Origin: Pseudonocardia alaniniphila
GTDB taxonomy: Bacteria > Actinomycetota > Actinomycetes > Mycobacteriales > Pseudonocardiaceae
DNA: 64,000 nucleotides
Assembly: GCF_022524485.1 (NCBI RefSeq)
Contig: NZ_JAKXMK010000012.1
Location: 62,001 to 126,000 of the forward strand
Reading direction: 5' to 3'
Of this stretch, positions 1 through 7,970 are shown one piece after another (within the stretch, counting starts at the first letter, position 1; each line of letters starts with the position of its first letter). A program made the position numbers and the translations under genes. The notes under the pieces are model-generated. The model was given only the letters and a program-made list of their open reading frames with translations, ran no database searches and had not been told where the DNA came from.

Positions 1-2
1 AA

Positions 3-380
3 CGCGCCCGACGGCTCGTCCCGGCCGCGCGGTTCATCCAGGCCGATGCAGCGAGCCTCTCCTTCGCTCCGGGCTCCTTCGACGCGATCGTCTGTCTGTA
101 CATGCTGATCCACCTGCCACACGGTGAGCAGGAAGCGCTCATCAGGAACCTCGGCACATGGCTGAAGCCCGACGGCGTCCTTCTCGCGACCGTCGGCGCC
201 AGGGCCTGGACCGGCGAGGAGGAGGACTGGCTCGGCGGAGGGGAACGCATGTGGTGGAGCCACCCAGGGGCGCAGACCTACCGTCGCTGGCTGACCTCGG
301 CGGGACTGATCATCGAGCGTGACGAGTTCGTTCCCGAAGGCAGCGGCGGACACCAGATGCTGATGGCCCGCAGCGGGTGA
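3..380 (+). CDS. SAM-dependent methyltransferase, C-terminal part
   Basis: The gene is cut by the left window edge, and the frame is open from base 3. The visible part reads through a class I methyltransferase pattern: an acidic motif II segment (FIQADA), then FDAIVCLYMLIHLP, the usual motif IV/post-IV stretch, then WLKPDGVLLATVG, the motif VI strand and turn of Methyltransf_11/25 proteins. The end carries the typical late strand before a GHQMLMAR tail. The substrate cannot be inferred. The next gene is convergent, so no operon partner is visible. The family is confident; function beyond SAM-dependent methyl transfer is not. Confidence 0.75.
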   Translation, partial: RARRLVPAARFIQADAASLSFAPGSFDAIVCLYMLIHLPHGEQEALIRNLGTWLKPDGVLLATVGARAWTGEEEDWLGGGERMWWSHPGAQTYRRWLTSAGLIIERDEFVPEGSGGHQMLMARSG

Positions 381-391
381 CACTTCCCGCG

Positions 392-1495
392 TCAGGTGCT
401 CGATCGCTCATCGGCGGTGCCGGCCCGGATCCAGTTCTGGAGCGTGCGGGCCGCGGCGCCGGAGTCGATGGATCGAGCTGCGAGGTCGAGAGCTTCCGGG
501 AGGGCGCCAAGGACCGCGGCGGGCGACGACGGGCGGTTCGCCACGTCATGGACGACGATCGCGGCGGCGGCGTTGATCAGCACCGCATTGCGGACCGGTC
601 CGCGCTCCCCGGCGAGGACGTCGCGGACGACCGAGGCATTGTGGACCCGGTCGCCTCCGCGAAGCGCGCCGACGGGAGCGGGGGGAACGCCCAGCGCTGC
701 GGGGTCGATGTGCAGTTGCTCCACGCGCGAGTCGCCGGCGATCCACATCGTCGACGTGGTCGTCGTCGTGAGCTCGTCGAGGCCGTCGTCACCACGCACG
801 ACCAGGGCGGTGACGCCGCGGTCGGCGAACACCTGAGCCAGCAGCGGGGCCTTCGCAAGATCGGCGCAACCGACCAGCGAGGCAGGCGGGCGAGCCGGGT
901 TGATCAGGGGCCCGAGCAGGTTGAACACCGTGGGGACACCGATCTGACGGCGCGGTACGGCGGTGTGGCGAAGCCCGGGCTGGAAGGCCGGGGCGAAACA
1001 GAAGCCGATCCCGCAGGCCGCGACCGTCCTGGCCACTCCGTCCGCCCGCAGGTCGATCCGAACCCCCAGCTCCTCCAGGACGTCGGCGGCGCCGCATGCG
1101 GACGAGGAACTGCGTGCCCCGTGCTTGATCACGCGACGGCCGGTGCCGGCGACCACCAGCGCCGCCATCGTCGAGATGTTCACGGTGTCGGCCCCGTCGC
1201 CACCGGTGCCCACGATGTCCACCGCCGCTCCCGGGAGCGGTACCGGGACAGCGTTGCGCATCAGCGAGGTCACCAGCCCGGCGATCTCGCCGGCGGTCTC
1301 TCCCTTGGCCCGCAGCAGCACCGCGAAGGCGGCGATCTGGGCCGGTGTGGCCGTGTCGGAGACGACCTCGTCCATCACCTGTTCCGTGAGCGGCGCCGGT
1401 AGATCCTCGCCGCGGAGCAGGGCAGCGAGCACGGTCGGCCACAAGCCCGTGACCGCCCGGGCGGGACGGGGAGTCGGCGGTGCGGGGTGGGACAT
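392..1495 (-). CDS. trpD: Anthranilate phosphoribosyltransferase
   Basis: TrpD joins anthranilate to PRPP in the second committed step of tryptophan synthesis. The 367-residue protein shows the family signatures: an N-terminal helical domain, the PRPP-binding loop GTGGDG at residues 96-101, NIST just after it, and KHGARSSSS near 124-132 leading into GAADVLEELG. Length is slightly above the usual 340 because of a proline-rich start. No other trp gene is adjacent, so it is monocistronic here. A short Trp-rich open frame and a hairpin lie directly upstream (separate entries), suggesting attenuation control by tryptophan supply. Confidence 0.95.
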   Translation of the reverse strand: MSHPAPPTPRPARAVTGLWPTVLAALLRGEDLPAPLTEQVMDEVVSDTATPAQIAAFAVLLRAKGETAGEIAGLVTSLMRNAVPVPLPGAAVDIVGTGGDGADTVNISTMAALVVAGTGRRVIKHGARSSSSACGAADVLEELGVRIDLRADGVARTVAACGIGFCFAPAFQPGLRHTAVPRRQIGVPTVFNLLGPLINPARPPASLVGCADLAKAPLLAQVFADRGVTALVVRGDDGLDELTTTTTSTMWIAGDSRVEQLHIDPAALGVPPAPVGALRGGDRVHNASVVRDVLAGERGPVRNAVLINAAAAIVVHDVANRPSSPAAVLGALPEALDLAARSIDSGAAARTLQNWIRAGTADERSST

Positions 1496-1582
1496 CGGGG
1501 TGGTCCTTCCGGATCTTCTGAGTACCGGCCGCCTCGCGTGGAGCGCCGGGACCCGCGATCAGGAAGGCGGGATGTCGTTCTG

Positions 1583-1608
1583 CTCGGCCGCTCGTGCGGG
1601 CGGCCGAG
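1583..1608 (-). terminator. Candidate attenuator hairpin of the trpD leader
   Basis: An 8-bp perfect inverted repeat (CTCGGCCG / CGGCCGAG) extends to about 11 pairs with one G-U and closes on a four-base loop. It sits between the Trp-rich leader frame and the trpD start, where an attenuator is expected. No run of U follows it, which is common for actinobacterial attenuators and leaves open whether it ends transcription or masks translation. A second, smaller hairpin (GTCGCC / GGCGAC, 1627-1643) overlaps the end of the leader frame, giving the two-hairpin layout of a classical leader. Confidence 0.55.
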
Positions 1609-1620
1609 AACGGTGCAGGC

Positions 1621-1668
1621 TCACGGTCGCCAGGAAGGCGACCACCACCAGAGCTGCACGGACGACAT
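1621..1668 (-). CDS. trpL: trpD leader peptide (three consecutive Trp codons)
   Basis: The frame is ATG TCG TCC GTG CAG CTC TGG TGG TGG TCG CCT TCC TGG ... TGA: 15 codons, of which 4 are tryptophan and 3 of those are adjacent. A GTG one codon earlier is an alternative start, and a weak purine-rich stretch lies upstream. The frame ends about 125 bases before trpD, and two hairpins lie at its end and just downstream. Tryptophan is the rarest residue, so a W-W-W run in a micro-frame ahead of a tryptophan biosynthesis gene is hard to explain by chance. Ribosome stalling when charged tRNA-Trp is scarce would then raise trpD expression. The frame and position are seen; the mechanism is inferred from known leaders. 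Confidence 0.75.
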   Translation of the reverse strand: MSSVQLWWWSPSWRP

Positions 1669-1716
1669 CACCCGCACATCAGAGCACCCTCACGGCGGGC
1701 ACGGCAATGGTTTAGA

Positions 1717-2892
1717 TCACGGGTCCGCGTCCACCCGATCAAGCTGCTCCTGGCCTCCCGCGGGACAGCCGAACGTCCACAGGCTGATCGTCTCGCAGGA
1801 TCTGATCGCGGCGAGAGGATCACGTGGACGGCTCCCGCTCCGAGCGGCGCTCGCCGCGGCACACCGGCCGCGGATGACCAACCCGGCCGCGGTGGCGGTT
1901 CTGCGGAGCAGGTCCGGATCTCGCAGCCCGAGCCGCTCCGGAAGGTCGGAAAGCAGGAGCAAGCCTTCGCCGTGTGACGTGAGGTGGTCAGGCAACTGCC
2001 GAAGGAACCCGGTCAGCATCGCATTTCCCCGGTCGAACACCCCGGCATCGAGGGCCGAGGTCGGCGTGCCGGGCACCCAGGGTGGGTTGCACACGACCAG
2101 ATCCGCGCGACCGGCGGGAAACAGGTCGTGGCGGATGACCGTTGCCCGCTCGGCGTATCCCAGCCGATCGAGATTGTCGCGGGCGCACGCCACCGCGCGG
2201 TCCTCGATATCCGTTGCGACCACCCGGGGGATTCCGCGACTCAGCAGAATCGCGGCGAGCACGCCCGTGCCGGTGCCGATGTCGAACGCGGTCCGGGCAG
2301 ACGGGAGTGGGACCTCGGCGACAAGATCCAGATAGTCAGTGCGCGTCGGCGCGAAGACCCCGTAATGCGGATGAATGCGGGCGCCGAGAGCGGGGATCAT
2401 GATGCCGTTGCGACGCCATTCGTGTGCCCCGAGCACGCCTGCCAGCTCCTGAAGCGACACCACCGCCTCCGACGCCAGGTCGCGGTAGACCTCCTGGCAT
2501 GCCCGGTCGATCGACGGGGCCCGCCGCAGGTCGAGCACGAAGCCAGGGTCCAGCTGAACGAGCACCGCTCCCAGCAGGCGGGACTGCTTCGCCCGATCCT
2601 GGCGTTGGCGGCGGAACTCCTCGGCCGGCGCCAGCTCGCGTCTCCGCGGGAAGCGATCGATACGGCGTCGCATCGCGGCCAGCAACTGGCGGGCGTTGTG
2701 GTAGTCACCTCGCCACAGAAGGCCTGTTCCCTCCGCCGCCATCCGGCAGGCCTTGTCGGCGCTGAGGTCGTCGCCGACGACGATCACGCGGCATGGCGGC
2801 CGATGGCCGTCGGCAGTGAGCCAGCGCGCACGCATATTCGTGCCGTGCTCTCGCCAGCTCAGGATCTGATCGTGTGACGACCTGTCGAGCAT
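1717..2892 (-). CDS. Class I methyltransferase with N-terminal extension (HemK/PrmC-like fold)
   Basis: A 391-residue two-part protein. Residues about 1-190 hold a helical region with the sequence GLLWRGDYHNARQLL (57-71), which I associate with a group of actinobacterial methyltransferases. Residues 200-350 hold the SAM-binding domain with DIGTGTG at 204-210, an acidic motif II (VVATDIE) and NPPW at 269-272. NPPY/NPPW marks enzymes that methylate planar nitrogen atoms, such as glutamine side chains or nucleobases. The true substrate is unknown. It transcribes towards trpD with the trpD leader in between, so co-transcription is doubtful. The ATG at 2892 follows a GGGAG-like site. Confidence 0.75.
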   Translation of the reverse strand: MLDRSSHDQILSWREHGTNMRARWLTADGHRPPCRVIVVGDDLSADKACRMAAEGTGLLWRGDYHNARQLLAAMRRRIDRFPRRRELAPAEEFRRQRQDRAKQSRLLGAVLVQLDPGFVLDLRRAPSIDRACQEVYRDLASEAVVSLQELAGVLGAHEWRRNGIMIPALGARIHPHYGVFAPTRTDYLDLVAEVPLPSARTAFDIGTGTGVLAAILLSRGIPRVVATDIEDRAVACARDNLDRLGYAERATVIRHDLFPAGRADLVVCNPPWVPGTPTSALDAGVFDRGNAMLTGFLRQLPDHLTSHGEGLLLLSDLPERLGLRDPDLLRRTATAAGLVIRGRCAAASAARSGSRPRDPLAAIRSCETISLWTFGCPAGGQEQLDRVDADP

Positions 2893-3020
2893 GGGAGGAC
2901 TCCCGGGAGTCCAAGCGGACCGGCATCGTATCGGGCGTCGCCTGAATCGGCGGCGCGTCGCCGATCAGAAGACCCGGAAAGGGGATCCCCGTCCACGGAG
3001 ATTGCGAGTGCCGATCTCCC

Positions 3021-3398
3021 TCACGACACCAGTGCGCGCGCGGCCCACCAGGCCAAGACGGCCAAGCCCAGCCCGGCGACGACACTGCCTGCCACGTAGG
3101 CGACGGCGACGGCGCGGGCGCGGCCCTCAAGCAGGGCGAACGCTTCGTAGCTGAAGGTGCTGTAGGTGGTCAATGCACCGCAGAACCCGACCGCGGCGGC
3201 CGCCTCCAGCGCCGGGGGGAGCGCGCTGCTGGCTCCGACCAGCGCGCCCAGCACGAACGAACCGATCATGTTGACGGCGAAGGTTCCCCACGGAAACCGT
3301 GTCCGGTGCCGGGTCTGCACCGTGCGGTCGACGACGTATCGCAGCGGCGCCCCGATCGCCGCGCCGAGTGCCACCCACAACACCTCCATCGCCGTCAC
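3021..3398 (-). CDS. crcB: Fluoride channel FluC/CrcB, second subunit gene
   Basis: Fluc proteins export fluoride as dual-topology dimers. This copy shows FPWGTF..NMIGSF in the second membrane helix and the signature [12 protein letters not shown] in the third, plus four hydrophobic segments. I place the start at the GTG at 3398, which overlaps the stop of the upstream crcB by four bases (GTGA) and implies translational coupling; an ATG at 3389 is possible. The longer open frame upstream is an arginine-rich shadow of the neighbour. Adjacent crcB genes usually encode antiparallel heterodimers. Confidence 0.9.
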   Translation of the reverse strand: MTAMEVLWVALGAAIGAPLRYVVDRTVQTRHRTRFPWGTFAVNMIGSFVLGALVGASSALPPALEAAAAVGFCGALTTYSTFSYEAFALLEGRARAVAVAYVAGSVVAGLGLAVLAWWAARALVS

Positions 3399-3913
3399 CC
3401 CCCGCTTCCGGGGCGCCGCACACCCGCAAGGCGGGCGGCCAGCCTGGTCGCGCCTGCGCCGAGTGCGCATGCGAGCACGGCGAGGACCGGTGTGACGACG
3501 AGGTAGGCCAGCGCCAGACCGGGCCGGGCGCCGTCAGCGAGTGAGATGGCGTCGACCGTGTAGGTGGAGAAGGTGGTGTAGCCGCCCAGGATCCCGACCC
3601 CGAGGAATGGGCGAGCGAGGCGATGCGGCTCGACGAGCTCGGTGATGACCACCATCAGCACACCGATCAGCAGGCAACCGGAGAGGTTGATCAGCAGCGT
3701 CGCCCACGGCCATCCGCTGGGTCCGTGCGGCCACGCCAGCCCGATTCCGTAGCGGGCTTCGGCACCGATCACGCCGCCGACGGCGATCGCGCCCAGCACG
3801 TCCAGCGGATGCCCCGCGAGTTCGCGTCGCTGCGCCGGAATGCCGATGTCGACGTCCGGGTCGATGCCGCTCGCAGGCTCAGGGTCGCGGGGAACGTCGG
3901 CGCTCATTCGCAC
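3395..3913 (-). CDS. crcB: Fluoride channel FluC/CrcB, first subunit gene
   Basis: A 172-residue partner of the following crcB. About 35 polar residues precede four membrane segments. [13 protein letters not shown] and [12 protein letters not shown] match the family signature. The start may be the GTG at 3913 or the ATG at 3907. Its stop overlaps the next start, so the two are made together, fitting a heterodimeric channel in the cytoplasmic membrane. It follows the DUF3040-type gene by only a few bases, so the three genes probably form one transcript. I looked for a fluoride riboswitch upstream and did not find a convincing one. Confidence 0.9.
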   Translation of the reverse strand: MRMSADVPRDPEPASGIDPDVDIGIPAQRRELAGHPLDVLGAIAVGGVIGAEARYGIGLAWPHGPSGWPWATLLINLSGCLLIGVLMVVITELVEPHRLARPFLGVGILGGYTTFSTYTVDAISLADGARPGLALAYLVVTPVLAVLACALGAGATRLAARLAGVRRPGSGG

Positions 3914-3917
3914 CCGC

Positions 3918-4226
3918 TCAATCCCGTAGCCGGCGAGCCATGTACTGGTCGTGGGAGGTGACCCGGAACGCCGCCGCGAGAACGAGGATCAGCGGTGGGA
4001 ACACGGCGAGCAGCAACGTCGCACCCCTCAGCAGGCTGGTGTCGTCGAGCACGAACCCGGAGACCATGAGCGTGATCGACACCGCGAAGTACGTCCAGGC
4101 GATCCGGTCGAGCACCGTGGCCGGGGCAGGAGGTGCCCCGTGGTGCAGTCGCCGGGCCAGCGATGGGTCCTCCTGGGCGAGTCTCCGCGCGATCGCGCGC
4201 AGCGCGCGCCGCTCCCGCCGGTTCAT
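3918..4226 (-). CDS. Small DUF3040-like membrane protein
   Basis: 102 residues. The basic, helical N-terminus (MNRRERRALRAIARRLAQEDPSL-type, residues 1-25) is followed by two membrane helices at about 43-60 and 66-88, then a short basic tail. The N-terminal pattern with LAQEDP is that of the actinobacterial DUF3040 family, whose role is unknown. It is the first gene of a probable operon with two fluoride channels. A strong bulged hairpin lies immediately upstream of the start. Confidence 0.75.
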   Translation of the reverse strand: MNRRERRALRAIARRLAQEDPSLARRLHHGAPPAPATVLDRIAWTYFAVSITLMVSGFVLDDTSLLRGATLLLAVFPPLILVLAAAFRVTSHDQYMARRLRD

Positions 4227-4230
4227 CGAC

Positions 4231-4275
4231 GTCGCCGTTCATATTGACTCCACCAGTGCGGATGGAGTCGGCGAC
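4231..4275 (-). promoter_or_regulatory. Bulged hairpin upstream of the DUF3040-crcB operon
   Basis: GACTCCA and TGGAGTC (4246-4252 and 4263-4269) form a perfect 7-bp stem. Flanking GTCGCC and GGCGAC (4231-4236 and 4270-4275) can add six more pairs with a one-sided bulge. The structure ends five bases before the ATG at 4226 and would cover any ribosome binding site. It could be an RNA switch or a protein operator. It does not match the fluoride riboswitch core as I know it. Confidence 0.35.
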
Positions 4276-4414
4276 AGCCGCAACTCATGGCGGTAGTAGA
4301 AACGGATAGGGCTGACATCACCACCTCCTACCCACAGAACAGCCCTGTCGGTAGGAGCCATCAGCCCAGCCGGGCGGTTGTAGGCGAGCCCCATCACCTG
4401 TGTGCTGTTCCAGA

Positions 4415-4644
4415 CTACCCGTTCCCTCGCCTGGCATTGCCGGTGCCGACGACGATCTCGGCAGCTACGCTCTCGCCTGCTTCGATGTTGCGCACGGCGA
4501 GAGTCACCTCGGCCCCGGACGCGGCCGGCGCACGGGCGGTTTCTGGACCACGGCCCGCTTGCCGGTGAGGTCGACCCCGTGGAGAACGTCCTGTGCGGTG
4601 GTTTCGCGACCGAACGGGGTGGTGATTCGAGTCGTAACAGTCAT
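4415..4644 (-). pseudogene. Decayed short-chain dehydrogenase (N-terminal remnant)
   Basis: From the ATG at 4644 the frame reads TTPFGRETTAQDVLHGVDL then TGKRAVV, the standard start of an actinobacterial SDR oxidoreductase. There the expected TGGxxGIG NAD-binding loop is missing: the frame goes off at about 4545. The protein resumes in another frame as ARAPAASGAEVTLAVRN then IEAGESVAAEIVVGTGNAR, ending at a stop at 4415-4417. The remaining two thirds, including the YxxxK catalytic motif, are absent. Loss of about 11 codons plus a frameshift, and 3' truncation, make it non-functional. A TetR gene sits divergently next to it, a common arrangement for a regulator and its SDR target. Confidence 0.75.
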
Positions 4645-4692
4645 GATTGTCCTGTTTCGAAGCGCGGCGACGGTCGACGCGCTAGCCTGAAA

Positions 4693-4736
4693 GTGGAGGA
4701 AGCTCCGGTCTTTTGGCGTAGCCGGATGTCCTCCAC
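4693..4736. promoter_or_regulatory. Inverted repeat in the TetR / SDR-remnant intergenic region
   Basis: GTGGAGGA at 4693-4700 and TCCTCCAC at 4729-4736 are perfect complements. An inner CCGG pair lies between them. The repeat lies between the divergent TetR gene and the decayed dehydrogenase, so it may be part of the shared control region, though the 28-base spacing is wide for a TetR operator. It might instead fold in RNA. Confidence 0.3.
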
Positions 4737-4789
4737 ATGGCAACGAGTGTGTGCGGCCTCACCTCGACGGGCTGCAAGAGGAGGAGCAC

Positions 4790-5410
4790 GTGGACGACCC
4801 CGCCGGACGGCCCCTTCGCGCGGACGCCCGACGCAATCGCGATCTGCTGCTCGCGTCCGCGGTGCGCGCGTTCTCCGAGAAGGGGCTCGACGCGTCGCTG
4901 GATGCGATCGCCAAGGACGCCGGTGTGGGGATCGGCACGCTCTACCGCCATTTCCCCACGCGGGAAGCGCTCATCGAGGCCGCCTACCGCAACGAGCTGG
5001 CTGCCGTCTGCGACGCGGCGTCCGATCTGCTGGAGTCGCTCCCGCCGGTGGAGGCCACGCGCGCCTGGATGGACCGCTTCATCGACTACATGACCGCGAA
5101 GATCGGCATGGCCGATGCGCTCCGCGCGGTGATCGCCTCGGGCGCCGATCCCTATGCCCACAGCCGTGAGCGGCTGAACGCCGCGATCGAGCAGTTGCTG
5201 TCGGCGGCAGCCGCCACCGGTGAGGTCCGGTCCGACGTGAAGCCGGACGACGTGCTGATCAGCGTCGGGGGCGTCGCCCTCGCGGCCGGTGATCCGGCTC
5301 GGCGTGAGCAGGCCGGGCGTCTGCTCGACCTGCTCATGGACGGCCTGCGCTACGGGGCGCCCGTGGCCCGCCCCGCACAATCGGACCAGACCGCAGGCGC
5401 CGCGCGCTGA
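4790..5410 (+). CDS. TetR-family transcriptional regulator
   Basis: I choose the GTG at 4790 because AGGAGG lies a few bases before it; an earlier ATG at 4751 has no such site. The DNA-binding domain is clear: ASLDAIAKDAGVGIGTLYRHFPTREAL, with the helix-turn-helix and the closing YRHF motif. The C-terminal ligand-binding half resembles the SCO1568-like TetR group (GMADALRAVIASGADPYAHSR region). Its divergent neighbour, an SDR gene, is a pseudogene, so the regulator may now control only itself or distant genes. Confidence 0.9.
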   Translation: MDDPAGRPLRADARRNRDLLLASAVRAFSEKGLDASLDAIAKDAGVGIGTLYRHFPTREALIEAAYRNELAAVCDAASDLLESLPPVEATRAWMDRFIDYMTAKIGMADALRAVIASGADPYAHSRERLNAAIEQLLSAAAATGEVRSDVKPDDVLISVGGVALAAGDPARREQAGRLLDLLMDGLRYGAPVARPAQSDQTAGAAR

Positions 5411-5432
5411 GCGTCCTGCGGAGTCCTCGTCA

Positions 5433-6497
5433 TCAGAGTCCGTGGCGGCGAGCCCCGAGAACGCGTTCGCTCACGGCGGCCTCCGCGAGCGCGGAGAACG
5501 GCGCCGCCGTCGTTGCTCGCACACCGCGGTCGTCGACTCCGTCGCGGGCGTGGCCCGTCATGGCGCGGCGGACGTCGTCGGCGACGAGGTCGGCGCTGAT
5601 CGCGACGGCCGCGCTGTAACCGGCCGCGGCGGCGTTGATCACTCCCGCCTGCAGGTCGGTGACGTTGCCGGCCACCCACACCCCGTCCACCGCCGTGGCC
5701 CCGGTGCGGTCGGCCGGCACCACGGTGCCCAGGACGTGGTCGCCGAACTTCTGCTCCACGGTCTGCAGGCCGAGGGTGGTGAGCAGCTCGGCGCGGGCGA
5801 CGAAGCGTGGGGCGACGACAACGGCCTGACAGGGAACGACCCGGCCGGTGTGCAGGCGCAGGCCGGTGATCCGGTCGTCGGCGACCTCCACCGCTGTGAC
5901 CTCACCGTCCACCACGGCGATACCGCGGGCGGCGAGCCTGGTCCACTGCTCGGGGTCGAGATCGGGCGCGGTGTGCAGGAAGAGCGTCACGTCCGGGCTC
6001 CACTGCCGGAGCAGCTCCGCCTGGTGTGGTCCCGCCGGACCTGTCGCGAGCACGCCGATCGCCTGGTCGCGAACCTCCCAGCCGTGGCAGTACGGGCAGT
6101 GCAGCACGTCGCGGCCCCAGCGCTGCGCGAGCCCCGCAACGTCGGGCAGTTCGTCGACGAGGCCGGTGGTCACCAGCAGCCGTCGCGATGCCACCTGCGT
6201 GCCGTTGTCGAGGGTGAGCTCGAAGCCCCCGCCGTCGGACGCCCGGTGGGCGGCGGTCACGCGACCGGAGACGACCGTCCCGCCGTACCCGGCCACCTCC
6301 GCCCGCCCGGCGGCGGTCAGGTCCGCGGGCGGTGTGCCCTCGCGGCCGAGGTAGTTGTGTACGCCGCCGGCCGGGGCGTTGCGTGGCCTGCCCTCGTCGA
6401 CCACCAGTACCGAGCGCCGGGCCCGTGCCAGGGTCAGCGCGCCGCTGAGTCCCGCAGCGCCGCCCCCGACCACCACGACGTCATAGTTCTTGTCCAC
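5433..6497 (-). CDS. FAD-dependent oxidoreductase, thioredoxin reductase-like
   Basis: A two-dinucleotide-fold flavoprotein of about 354 residues. DVVVVGGGAAGLSGALTLARA near the start is the FAD-binding GxGxxG fold. HCPYCHGWE carries the CxxC redox pair in the place used by thioredoxin reductases. The GVLATGP segment is the second nucleotide site, and GVWVAGNVTDLQAG closes the FAD site near the C-terminus. The GTG at 6497 is chosen, with GAAGGGA upstream; the longer frame runs into the divergent gene. It shares a short control region with the XRE-cupin gene at 6607, which probably regulates it. Confidence 0.88.
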   Translation of the reverse strand: MDKNYDVVVVGGGAAGLSGALTLARARRSVLVVDEGRPRNAPAGGVHNYLGREGTPPADLTAAGRAEVAGYGGTVVSGRVTAAHRASDGGGFELTLDNGTQVASRRLLVTTGLVDELPDVAGLAQRWGRDVLHCPYCHGWEVRDQAIGVLATGPAGPHQAELLRQWSPDVTLFLHTAPDLDPEQWTRLAARGIAVVDGEVTAVEVADDRITGLRLHTGRVVPCQAVVVAPRFVARAELLTTLGLQTVEQKFGDHVLGTVVPADRTGATAVDGVWVAGNVTDLQAGVINAAAAGYSAAVAISADLVADDVRRAMTGHARDGVDDRGVRATTAAPFSALAEAAVSERVLGARRHGL

Positions 6498-6581
6498 CTG
6501 CGATCCCTTCCCACGTCCGGGCGGCCGACGGTGGCCACCTCGTCGGAACTCTGTGACGGGGATGCGATTTCGACAAGTTCC

Positions 6582-6598
6582 TTTGCGGGTATGGCAAA
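6582..6598. promoter_or_regulatory. Inverted repeat between the flavoprotein and XRE-cupin genes
   Basis: TTTGC (6582-6586) and GCAAA (6594-6598) flank a seven-base spacer, nine bases before the regulator's GTG start. It lies in the only intergenic DNA shared by the divergent pair and is a natural candidate for the regulator's operator. Short arms keep this tentative. Confidence 0.4.
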
Positions 6599-6606
6599 CT
6601 GGGCGG

Positions 6607-7200
6607 GTGAGCGAGGACACCGCTGGGTTGGACCACGTCCTGCACGCCGTCGGGCCGCGGCTGCGGACCTTGCGTCAGCAGCGCGGAGCCACGCTGACCG
6701 AGCTGGCGGAGTCCACCGGCATCTCGATCAGCACGCTGTCACGGCTGGAGTCCGGGCAGCGCCGTCCGACACTTGAGCTGTTGCTGCCCCTGGCCAGGGC
6801 CCATCAGGTGTCGCTGGACGAGCTCGTGGACGCGCCGCCCACCGGAGACCCCCGCGTGCAGCTGCGCTCGTTGCAGCGGTGGGGCTCCACCTTCATCCCG
6901 CTCAGCAGGCGCCCGGGCGGCCTGCAGGCGTTCAAGCAGGTCATGCCGCCGAGCTGGCCCCACTGCGAGCCCGACCCGCGCGTCCACGAGGGCTACGAAT
7001 GGCTCTACGTCCTCTCCGGGCGGTTGCGCCTGATCCTCGGCGAGCACGACGTGATCCTCACACCGGGCGAGGTCGCCGAGTTCGACACCCACATCCCGCA
7101 CTGGTTCGGCAATCCCGGTCCGGAGCCGGCGGAGCTGCTCAGTCTCTTCGGTCCGCAGGGGGAACGTCTTCACATCCGGGCGCGTCCGACCGGCAGGTGA
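6607..7200 (+). CDS. XRE-family regulator with C-terminal cupin
   Basis: Residues about 15-70 form the helix-turn-helix (RTLRQQRGATLTELAESTG, then ISISTLSRLESGQRRPTLE). Residues about 110-185 form a cupin barrel with HEGYEWLYVLSGRLRLILG and the second cupin motif PGEVAEFDTHIPHWFGN. Such proteins sense a small ligand through the cupin. The start is taken at GTG 6607; upstream in-frame starts lie in the opposite gene's leader. It faces the thioredoxin reductase-like flavoprotein, a pairing seen in other actinobacteria. Confidence 0.9.
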   Translation: MSEDTAGLDHVLHAVGPRLRTLRQQRGATLTELAESTGISISTLSRLESGQRRPTLELLLPLARAHQVSLDELVDAPPTGDPRVQLRSLQRWGSTFIPLSRRPGGLQAFKQVMPPSWPHCEPDPRVHEGYEWLYVLSGRLRLILGEHDVILTPGEVAEFDTHIPHWFGNPGPEPAELLSLFGPQGERLHIRARPTGR

Positions 7201-7209
7201 GACGTGGCG

Positions 7210-7902
7210 TCAGGCCGTGGCCGAGGCGACCTCGGCGCGCAGGATCGATGCCACGTCCGCGGGCCGGGACAGGAACGGCGAGTGCGAGGTCGGCAGCCGC
7301 AACACCCGTCCGGACCGCTGCGCCATCGCCTCCTGGGCGGCCAGCGGGATGGCGACGTCGTTCTCGCACACCACGTAGGTGCTCGGGATCGCGTGCCATG
7401 CCGCGCGCGTGAGGGGTTGGTTGATCGCCGGCCAGGACTGGTGGCCCAGCCGTGCGACAGCCGCCTGTGTCGCTGCCTCGTCGACGTCGGCGAAGAACAC
7501 CTCCTCGGGACGCAGCGCGTCGAAGTAGCCCTCGGCCTCGTGCACGTCCCACCAATCGACGTTCTTGCCGCCGGCGGCGCTGAAGAGCGAGTCGCCGACA
7601 TCGAGTTGGAACGAGGCCAGGTAGACGAGGCGGGAGACCTGCGCGAGACCGGCGAGGCCCTCGGTGGCCGGGACGCCGCCGTAGGAGTGCGCCACGACCA
7701 CGACCGGACCCTCGATCGCCGTCACCGCCTCCTGGATCGCCGCCGCGTCGCTGTACATGTCGCCGAGCGTGGCGGCGTCGTGGCCTGACGACGGAAGCGT
7801 CACCGTCCTCGTCGCCAGATCGGGCAGCTCACGGATCACCGCGTCCCAGGCCCAGGGTCCGTGGAAGGCGCCGTGGACGAAGACGATCGTGGGTTGGGGC
7901 AT
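7210..7902 (-). CDS. Alpha/beta hydrolase (salicylate esterase/haloperoxidase-like)
   Basis: About 230 residues of a compact hydrolase. TIVFVHGAFHGPWAWDAVI carries the oxyanion HG motif. VVVVAHSYGG holds the nucleophile Ser in the G/AxSxGG elbow. YVVCENDVAIP provides the acid strand, and PTSHSPFLSRP carries the late catalytic His. These match the RsbQ/MenH/methylesterase-like group. I start at the ATG at 7902; upstream GTG and TTG codons are possible. The substrate is unknown. It is divergent from the Nudix gene with 68 bases between. Confidence 0.88.
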   Translation of the reverse strand: MPQPTIVFVHGAFHGPWAWDAVIRELPDLATRTVTLPSSGHDAATLGDMYSDAAAIQEAVTAIEGPVVVVAHSYGGVPATEGLAGLAQVSRLVYLASFQLDVGDSLFSAAGGKNVDWWDVHEAEGYFDALRPEEVFFADVDEAATQAAVARLGHQSWPAINQPLTRAAWHAIPSTYVVCENDVAIPLAAQEAMAQRSGRVLRLPTSHSPFLSRPADVASILRAEVASATA

Positions 7903-7970
7903 TCGCGGAGCATATGTAGGCGCCGGGGATTCGGCCGTGACGCTCCTCACCAAGCTCGTAGGGTGGGCTC

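Noticed and set aside
310..858. Several small open frames antisense to or within trpD
   Set aside because: They overlap a clear trpD gene and consist of Arg/Pro/Ser-rich shadow sequence.
4231..4330. Fluoride riboswitch ahead of the crcB operon
   Set aside because: The required short pseudoknotted core cannot be formed; only a generic hairpin is present.
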